Positions 6,596 through 11,471 of a DNA stretch of 11,471 bases are shown piece by piece (the first letter of the stretch is position 1; each line of letters begins with the position of its first letter). The notes beneath the pieces are model-generated. The model saw only the letters and a list, made by a program, of their open reading frames with translations. It was not told where the DNA came from and ran no database searches. This DNA comes from Bifidobacteriaceae bacterium (GTDB taxonomy: Bacteria; Actinomycetota; Actinomycetes; Actinomycetales; WQXJ01): NCBI GenBank assembly GCA_031278675.1, contig JAITJY010000403.1:1-11471 (forward strand), written 5' to 3'. The position numbers and the translations under genes were made by a program.

Positions 6596-7399
6596 ATGTC
6601 GGTTAGCCTTGGTGGGATGGAGGAACGGGACGCCCAGGCGTACCCCCGGCGCGCCGTTGTGATCGAAGACGAACCGGCGCTCGCCCAACTTGTCGCATCT
6701 TACCTGCGAAAAGACGCCTTCGATGTCCGCGCGGCGGCCAGCGGCCCGGACGGGCTCGCGGCGCTCAAAGAGCACCGCCCGGATGTGGTGATCCTTGATC
6801 TGTCGCTGCCAGGACTGGATGGGATCGAGGTCGCGCGGCAAATGCGCACGTTCACCGATGCCTACCTGATCATGTTGACTGCCCGGGCCGAAGAGGTCGA
6901 CAAACTCATCGGACTAGCCGTCGGCGCTGATGATTACATGACCAAACCCTTCTCCCCGCGCGAACTGCTGGCCCGGGTCCACGCACTGTTGCGCCGCCCT
7001 CGCTCCAGTGTGAACCTTGAGGTGAGGGAGGCTGGGGCGGGCCGAGACGGCATCGGCGGTGGGGCCACGGCGAACCGACCGCCCAGGCCGGACGGCGAAC
7101 TGCGTGTCGGCGCGCTGTCGCTGAACCCTGCGGCGCGCGAAGCCAGCGTGGCGGGCCGGCCGGTGGGACTGACCCGGACCGAGTTTGACCTGTTGGCGAC
7201 CCTCGTGGCGCATCCTGGAAACGTTTTCACACGCGAGGCGCTGCTGCGGGCGGTCTGGGGGCCGGCCTGGGTCGGCGATCCGCACGCGGTTGACGTCCAC
7301 CTGGCTCACGTGCGCCGCAAGTTGGGGGATACGGCCGCTGACCAGCGCTTTATCCGCACGGTGCGCGGGGTCGGCTACCGGATGGGACCGGGCACATGA
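6596..7399 (+). CDS. OmpR/PhoB-family response regulator
   Basis: DNA-binding response regulator, 267 residues from ATG 6596. The receiver domain covers about 19-136 with the full acidic pocket: Glu24-Asp25, phospho-acceptor Asp68 in VVILDLSLPGLDG, Thr95 and Lys117 in DDYMTKPFSPRELLARV. A long Gly/Ala/Pro linker (about 137-167) leads to a winged-helix trans_reg_C domain (169-265) containing LTRTEFDLLATL, REALLRAVWG and the closing RTVRGVGYRM. The start is uncertain: ATG 6596 has AAGGA 13 bases upstream, and ATG 6617 is closer to the domain but lacks a usable site. The frame is open back to 6413, but that would overlap the divergent gene. The kinase gene overlaps its end by 4 bp (ATGA), so they are a pair. 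Control of the divergent copper genes is inferred from position alone. Confidence 0.93.
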   Translation: MSVSLGGMEERDAQAYPRRAVVIEDEPALAQLVASYLRKDAFDVRAAASGPDGLAALKEHRPDVVILDLSLPGLDGIEVARQMRTFTDAYLIMLTARAEEVDKLIGLAVGADDYMTKPFSPRELLARVHALLRRPRSSVNLEVREAGAGRDGIGGGATANRPPRPDGELRVGALSLNPAAREASVAGRPVGLTRTEFDLLATLVAHPGNVFTREALLRAVWGPAWVGDPHAVDVHLAHVRRKLGDTAADQRFIRTVRGVGYRMGPGT

Positions 7400-8604
7400 C
7401 GCCGGACGATGCCGCGCCCCCGCGCCCCGCAGCCGCCGCCCGCCAGCGGGTGGCCCGGTGGGGCATTGGGGCTCGGCTGATGGCGGTGTTTGCACTGGTC
7501 ATTGCGGTGGCCGGTCTGACGGCCGGGGTGGTGGCGGTTCTGGTTGGGCCCAGCGTGTTCCACCGCCACATGGTCGCGGCGGGCCTCGGAGATGATCCGG
7601 CTGCGCTCGCACACGCTGAGGCGGCCTTTCGGGGCGCCAGTGGCACATCATTGGCGATAGCACTAGTCGCGGCCGCGGGGGCCGCTTTGGCGCTGAGCAT
7701 CGCTATCACGCGGCGAGTCAGTTCTGTGGTCGGTGAGTTGTCGCGGGCCAGCCGACAGATCGCTGGTGGCCGGTTCGATGCCAGGGTCGCATCACCGAAG
7801 CTGGGGGCAGAGTTTGATGGTCTGGCGGACTCGTTCAACCAGATGGGAGCCGCGCTGGAAGAATCCCGAGTGCTCCGCGACCGCCTGGCGGGAGACATAG
7901 CCCACGAGTTGCGGACACCTGTCGCAGCGGTCACGGGTTATCTGGAGGCGATCGAGGACGGCATAGTCCATCTGACTCCCGAAGTGATGGCAATGCTGCG
8001 CTCCCAGGGCGAACGGTTGGTCCGCCTCGCCTCCGACTTGGCGGCGGCGGCGCGTGCCCTCGACCCGTTGCTGGAGCTCGCCACGGAGGAGACCGATCCC
8101 GCAGACCTGTTGGAGTGGGCTGCGCTCGCGATCCGGCCTGCCTATCGAGAAAAGGGTGTTGATCTGGTCTTGGACTGCGAACAACTGCCCGGTGTGCGGG
8201 TAGACCGTGATCGGTTTGGCCAAATCATGGCCAATCTGTTGGAAAATGGGCTGCGGCATACGCCGGCGGGCGGAATTGTCCATTTGCAGGCGAGTCTGAT
8301 CCCGGCGGACGGCGCGCCTGATGTGGGTCGCGGCCAACCGAAACGGCTGGTTCGTTTCACCGTGGCGGATTCCGGGGACGGTCTGGCGGCGCACCATCTG
8401 GAGCGGGTTTTCGAGCGGTTCTACCGCGCGGATGACGCGCGGGACCGCGCCCACGGGGGCTCCGGCATTGGGCTCGCGATCGCGAAAGCGTTGACCGAGG
8501 CCCACGGTGGCCGCATTGCGGCGGCCAGCCCTGGCCCCGGTCAGGGCGCCACTTTCACGGTGGACATCCCCGCAGCCGAAGAAGCCGGGCACGGATTCGT
8601 CTAG
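7396..8604 (+). CDS. membrane sensor histidine kinase
   Basis: Partner kinase of the adjacent regulator, 402 residues. Two membrane helices (about 26-50 and 84-105) enclose a short outer loop of about 33 residues. A HAMP region (about 106-158) follows, then the dimerisation helix with phospho-acceptor His170 in DIAHELRTPVAAVTGYLEAI and the ATPase domain: N box NLLENGLRHTP (280-290), G1 DSGDGL (325-330), F box FERFYR (339-344), G2 GGSGIGL (354-360). All catalytic boxes are intact. The outer loop holds FHRHM (His56, His58, Met59) and His73, which could be Cu(I) or Ag(I) ligands, but I recall similar loops in many actinobacterial kinases, so metal sensing is only a guess. The start ATG overlaps the regulator stop, indicating translational coupling. 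The TAG stop is one base before the folC ATG. Confidence 0.93.
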   Translation: MTPDDAAPPRPAAAARQRVARWGIGARLMAVFALVIAVAGLTAGVVAVLVGPSVFHRHMVAAGLGDDPAALAHAEAAFRGASGTSLAIALVAAAGAALALSIAITRRVSSVVGELSRASRQIAGGRFDARVASPKLGAEFDGLADSFNQMGAALEESRVLRDRLAGDIAHELRTPVAAVTGYLEAIEDGIVHLTPEVMAMLRSQGERLVRLASDLAAAARALDPLLELATEETDPADLLEWAALAIRPAYREKGVDLVLDCEQLPGVRVDRDRFGQIMANLLENGLRHTPAGGIVHLQASLIPADGAPDVGRGQPKRLVRFTVADSGDGLAAHHLERVFERFYRADDARDRAHGGSGIGLAIAKALTEAHGGRIAAASPGPGQGATFTVDIPAAEEAGHGFV

Positions 8605-8605
8605 C

Positions 8606-10054
8606 ATGGCAGCCGTGCAATTCGAGACGGATGACCAAGAGCTGACTCAACTATTGAAGCAGATCAACGCCCGTAAGTCGGAACATATGTTTGATCCGAC
8701 CCTGGACCGGATGCGCGCCGCAGTCGCGCTGCTCGGGCATCCCGAACTCTGCTACCAGGTGATTCATGTTGCCGGCACCAACGGCAAGACATCGACGGCC
8801 CGGATCGCTGAGGCGTTGTTGCGGGCGCGCGGGATGCGCACGGGACTGCTGACCAGCCCCCCACTGACCGATCCCCGAGACCGCATTGCGTTGGATGGAG
8901 CAAGGATCGGCACTGAGCAATTGGCTGACGCCTGGCGGGAACTGCGTCCCGTTGCCCAGATGGTAGACGCCGAATCACTCCAAGCCGGAGGCAACCCGCT
9001 CGGCTTGTTCGAGATCTGGACACTACTGGGGTTGACGGCGTTCGCCGATGCCCCGGTGGACGCCGCCGTCATCGAAGTTGGTATGGGCGGGAGCTGGGAT
9101 GCCACCAATGTGGTCGACTCCCAAGTTCAGGTTGTCACTCCGATCGCCTTGGATCATCAGGGCTGGCTGGGTGAAGGCATCGAGTCAATCGCGGCCGAGA
9201 AGGCCGGAATCATCGAATCGGTGGCGGTTATCGCGCGCCAAAGTCCGGCCGCGCTGCGGGTGCTGCGTGAGGCGGCCCGGGATAAAGGCGCCCGGGTCTT
9301 GCTCGAAGACGCCGCCTTCGGCGTGATGGACCGCGAAGACACGCCTGACGGCCAGGTCGTGACCCTGCACGGGCTGGAGGGCGTCTACGGCCCAATGTTT
9401 CTCCCGCTGCGCGGTGCCCACCAGGCGCACAACGCCGCGACCGGGCTAGCCGCAGTCGAGGCATTAGGCCTGGTCAGCGCGGCCCAAACCGCCCCCAGCA
9501 ACTGGCCGGCCCCCTTGCCTGATCCGGTCTCCCGCACCGACCAGGGCCCCGCGCCCCCCGAAGAGGCGCGGCTGGTGGCTGATGGGTTGGCCGGGGTCCG
9601 GGTCGCGGGCCGCTTGGAAATAGTGCGCCGCGCACCATTGGTGCTGATCGATGCTGCGCACAACCCGGCGGGTGCGTCGGTGCTGGCCGAGGCGATCCAG
9701 GATGGTCCGTTCCCGCGCCTGATTGGCCTGGTCGGGGTGTTGGGCGACAAAGATGCCGAAGGCATCTTGGGCGCACTGGAACCGGTGGTGGTGTCGGTGG
9801 TGATCACGCGCTCCAGTTCGCCGCGCGCCATGGATCCCGACCGCCTGGGGGAACTGGCCCGGGAAGTGTTCGGCCCGGACCGGGTGAGAGTTACCGCCGC
9901 ACTGGACCAGGCCCTGATCGAAGCGATCGAACTAGCCGACGAGGACACCGGTTCGGGCCCCGTCGCCCGCGGCACGGGCGTGCTGGCGACCGGTTCGGTG
10001 ACCGTGGCGGGCGAGGTCCGCCGGCTGCTCGCCCCCGACGATGCCGACCGGTAG
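8606..10054 (+). CDS. folC: folylpolyglutamate synthase / dihydrofolate synthase
   Basis: Cytoplasmic Mur-ligase-family enzyme that adds glutamate to folates and, in most bacteria, also to dihydropteroate; 482 residues. Visible motifs: SEHMFDPTLDRMRAAVALLG near the N-terminus, P-loop HVAGTNGKTSTA (54-65), TSPPLTDPRDRI omega-loop region (83-94), metal-binding Glu157 in VIEVGMGGSWDATNV, DHQGWLG (183-189), the lysine expected to be carbamylated (Lys199, AAEKAGI), GRLEIV (335-340) and DAAHNPAG in the C-terminal domain (349-356). A Pro-rich stretch at about 296-320 looks like a lineage-specific insertion. ATG 8606 is one base after the kinase stop; GTG 8615 is a possible alternative. Neither has a strong Shine-Dalgarno, so translation probably depends on coupling with the kinase. 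The end overlaps the next gene by 14 bp. The family is certain; whether it is bifunctional cannot be told from sequence. Confidence 0.95.
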   Translation: MAAVQFETDDQELTQLLKQINARKSEHMFDPTLDRMRAAVALLGHPELCYQVIHVAGTNGKTSTARIAEALLRARGMRTGLLTSPPLTDPRDRIALDGARIGTEQLADAWRELRPVAQMVDAESLQAGGNPLGLFEIWTLLGLTAFADAPVDAAVIEVGMGGSWDATNVVDSQVQVVTPIALDHQGWLGEGIESIAAEKAGIIESVAVIARQSPAALRVLREAARDKGARVLLEDAAFGVMDREDTPDGQVVTLHGLEGVYGPMFLPLRGAHQAHNAATGLAAVEALGLVSAAQTAPSNWPAPLPDPVSRTDQGPAPPEEARLVADGLAGVRVAGRLEIVRRAPLVLIDAAHNPAGASVLAEAIQDGPFPRLIGLVGVLGDKDAEGILGALEPVVVSVVITRSSSPRAMDPDRLGELAREVFGPDRVRVTAALDQALIEAIELADEDTGSGPVARGTGVLATGSVTVAGEVRRLLAPDDADR

Positions 10055-11471
10055 CCCCCAGCCCGCCGTCCCCCTGCCTCAGCCCAAGATGGCCGTCGAA
10101 CTAGCCCTATCCGCCCTGCCCCAGCGCACGCCCGCGCGGGGTGGGTACTCGGTCGGTCTGCACCCGAGTTTTTTTGACGTGTGGGGGGTTTTGCCGGGTG
10201 CTCGGGTGACTGTTAGGCCGGTCGGGGAGCCGGCTCAGGGCCGGGCTTGCGCCGCTGCGGCCTGGTTGGTGCCCGCAGACGCGGCTGACCTGGCCAGGGA
10301 CGCCGCCCAGGCCTGGTCCCAATCCGCTTGGGTGTCACGTCCCTTGGCCAAGCAACTCGGAATGGCGGGCGGCCCGGGCCAGCTCTTGCTCACTGTTAGC
10401 GCTAACCGGGGTCCAGCGCCGCCCAGCTCTGGGGCTGCGCAACGCGACGAGGGGATGGGGTTGGCGGACCGGCCGTTCCTGGCGGACGCTCCCACCAAAG
10501 CCAACCCGCGGCGCCTGGACCATGCCCGGGCGCTCAGCGCGCGACTCGGGCTGGCGGGGCGGGCGCGCGGCCGGGTGCTGGTGGGCGTGGTCGGGTCGAA
10601 GGGCAAGGGGACGGCGGCCATCTACGCGTCGGCGGTCCTGGCGGCGGGCGGCCTGAAGGTCGGCACCATCACGGGCCCCGGCATCACGAGCGGGATCGAA
10701 CGCATCCGGATCAACGGCGAATCCATCCCCGAGGCCGACTACGCCGCAATTGGCCGGCGGATCGAGCGCTTCGCCGGGGCGAGCGCGCCCGGGACAACCG
10801 ATCTGCTGCGGGGCGTGGCGCCGTCGGGGCGCTACCTGCTGTTCGGGCTCGACTACCTGCTGAATGCCGGGTGCCATGCCGTGGTGTTGGAGGCCGGGCG
10901 CGGCGGGGCGTCAGACGAGCTATCGGTCCTGCCGTTGGACTATCTGCTGGTGACAGAGGTCTTTCGCGAACACACGGAGTACTTGGGGGCCACCGCGCCG
11001 CTGATCGCCCGCGACAAGGTGGGGGCGGCCTCGGCGGCTACATCGATCATCTTCTACCTGGCGCAATCGGCGCCCGTGGAACGGGCGCTGCGCGCGGGGG
11101 CGCGCGCCTTGGGCGCGACCGCGCTCCGGGTGGACCCCGCGTGCGAGTCGAACCCGGCCGCCTGGGGTTGCCAGGGCGCAGTGGCGCCGGCCGGGTACGG
11201 CCGGCGCAACGCCGTCCTGGGGGTCAGCGCCGGTTGGGCGATCCTGCGAGAAACTGGACGAGGCGCGCCCCCCCGGGCGCGCCTCGCAACCACCCTGGCC
11301 AGCGTGACCACGCCAGGACGGTTGACGGCGCTGCGCGGGCCGGATGGTGCCACACTCCTGGTGGATTCCGCCGTGACACGTGACGGCCTGGTCGCAGCAC
11401 TCTTCGCTGCGCGCAAACTGGCTGGTCAGCGCCCCGAACACATCATTATTTCGTTGCCGAGCGACAAGGAC
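10041..11471 (+). CDS. divergent FolC-like Mur ligase with unknown N-terminal region, 3'-truncated by window edge
   Basis: The frame opens at ATG 10041 inside folC (14-bp overlap) and runs without a stop to the window end, at least 477 residues. Residues 1-150 match nothing I recognise; about 35-120 look folded (HPSFFDVWGVLPGARVTVRP), followed by a Pro/Gly linker. From about 155 it resembles FolC: DHARALSARLGL, P-loop VVGSKGKGTAA (183-193), TGPGITSGIERIRINGESI (211-229), Glu284 in VLEAGRGGASDEL, EHTEYLGATAPLIARDKVGA with His311 and carbamate-type Lys326, and PGRLTAL (425-431). Where FolC has D-x-AHNP, this protein reads DSAVTRDG (442-449). Glycine-rich loop, metal site and lysine are kept, so ATP-dependent amide-ligase activity is plausible. 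Its acceptor is unknown: folate, or another substrate. No Shine-Dalgarno is seen before ATG 10041 or ATG 10089; coupling to folC is likely. Function beyond the family is not assigned. Confidence 0.85.
   Translation, partial: MPTGSPQPAVPLPQPKMAVELALSALPQRTPARGGYSVGLHPSFFDVWGVLPGARVTVRPVGEPAQGRACAAAAWLVPADAADLARDAAQAWSQSAWVSRPLAKQLGMAGGPGQLLLTVSANRGPAPPSSGAAQRDEGMGLADRPFLADAPTKANPRRLDHARALSARLGLAGRARGRVLVGVVGSKGKGTAAIYASAVLAAGGLKVGTITGPGITSGIERIRINGESIPEADYAAIGRRIERFAGASAPGTTDLLRGVAPSGRYLLFGLDYLLNAGCHAVVLEAGRGGASDELSVLPLDYLLVTEVFREHTEYLGATAPLIARDKVGAASAATSIIFYLAQSAPVERALRAGARALGATALRVDPACESNPAAWGCQGAVAPAGYGRRNAVLGVSAGWAILRETGRGAPPRARLATTLASVTTPGRLTALRGPDGATLLVDSAVTRDGLVAALFAARKLAGQRPEHIIISLPSDKD
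11184..11207. repeat. 9-bp perfect inverted repeat, 6-nt loop, in the folC-like gene
   Basis: GCGCCGGCC (11184-11192), loop GGGTAC, GGCCGGCGC (11199-11207). All pairs are G-C. It lies in coding sequence for residues about 382-389 of the FolC-like ligase. Short GC palindromes are common in such DNA, so it may have no role. Confidence 0.6.
11259..11286. repeat. perfect 12-bp GC inverted repeat, 4-nt loop, in the folC-like gene
   Basis: CGAGGCGCGCCC (11259-11270), loop CCCC, GGGCGCGCCTCG (11275-11286). All twelve pairs match and eleven are G-C, so the RNA hairpin would be very stable. It codes for residues 407-416 (RGAPPRARLA), in what should be the hinge region before the C-terminal ligase domain. 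No T-run follows, so it is not a classical terminator. With the smaller palindrome 52 bp upstream it makes this stretch unusually rich in inverted repeats. Confidence 0.75.

Noticed and set aside
7350..7934. Minus-strand frame of 194 codons opposite the regulator/kinase junction
   Set aside because: Ala/Ser/Arg/Thr-rich antisense of intact two-component genes; no motif.
8852..8890. FolC has SPPL (and its paralogue GPGI) where E. coli FolC has SPHL
   Set aside because: The His is not universal; FolC proteins of Gram-positive bacteria vary at this position as I recall, so it is not evidence of lost activity.
10335..10877. Minus-strand open frame opposite the folC-like gene
   Set aside because: Composition is shadow-like, whereas the plus-strand frame contains a P-loop and consecutive Mur-ligase motifs.
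1..11471. CRISPR arrays, tRNA or rRNA genes, insertion sequences, phage genes
   Set aside because: No spaced repeats, cloverleaf, transposase or phage motifs were seen on reading either strand by eye.

Overview
The window is high-GC DNA with densely packed, overlapping genes, as in an actinobacterium. The isoleucyl-tRNA synthetase is of the eukaryote-like actinobacterial type, with no C-terminal zinc finger after the tRNA-binding region. From memory, actinomycete chromosomes often carry ileS or valS just upstream of folC; here that pair is split by about 6.4 kb. I cannot name a genus.

Layout. (1) 1-2225, +: the 3' two thirds of ileS, running in from the left edge. (2) 2226-2540: a gap with a 15-bp tandem repeat that would encode Tyr-Ala-Pro-Ser-Gly units and a doubtful small ORF; it looks like gene debris. 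(3) 2541-6516, -: a two-gene copper operon. The first gene encodes a fusion of a cytoplasmic HMA metal-binding domain, a seven-helix SafE/DsbD_2-like membrane domain and an external cupredoxin. The second encodes a CopA-type Cu(I) ATPase. (4) 6517-6595: a 79-bp divergent control region holding two ATCAAG half-sites 11 bp apart. (5) 6596-8604, +: an OmpR-family response regulator and its membrane histidine kinase, overlapping by 4 bp. (6) 8606-10054, +: folC, starting one base after the kinase stop codon. (7) 10041 to the right edge, +: a long open frame overlapping the end of folC. It encodes a divergent second FolC-like Mur ligase with an unrecognised N-terminal region of about 150 residues.

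How the parts may work together. The two-component system probably senses copper or envelope stress and controls the divergent copper genes. The fusion protein has what is needed to bind Cu(I) inside, pass it or electrons through the membrane by way of buried cysteines, and bind copper outside. CopA supplies ATP-driven export. No CsoR, CopY or free-standing CopZ gene is visible, so the kinase/regulator pair and the fused HMA domains may take those roles. The tight packing of regulator, kinase, folC and the folC-like gene suggests that folate polyglutamylation genes are read through from the stress-regulator promoter. The least explained items are the folC-like ligase and the HMA/SafE/cupredoxin fusion.
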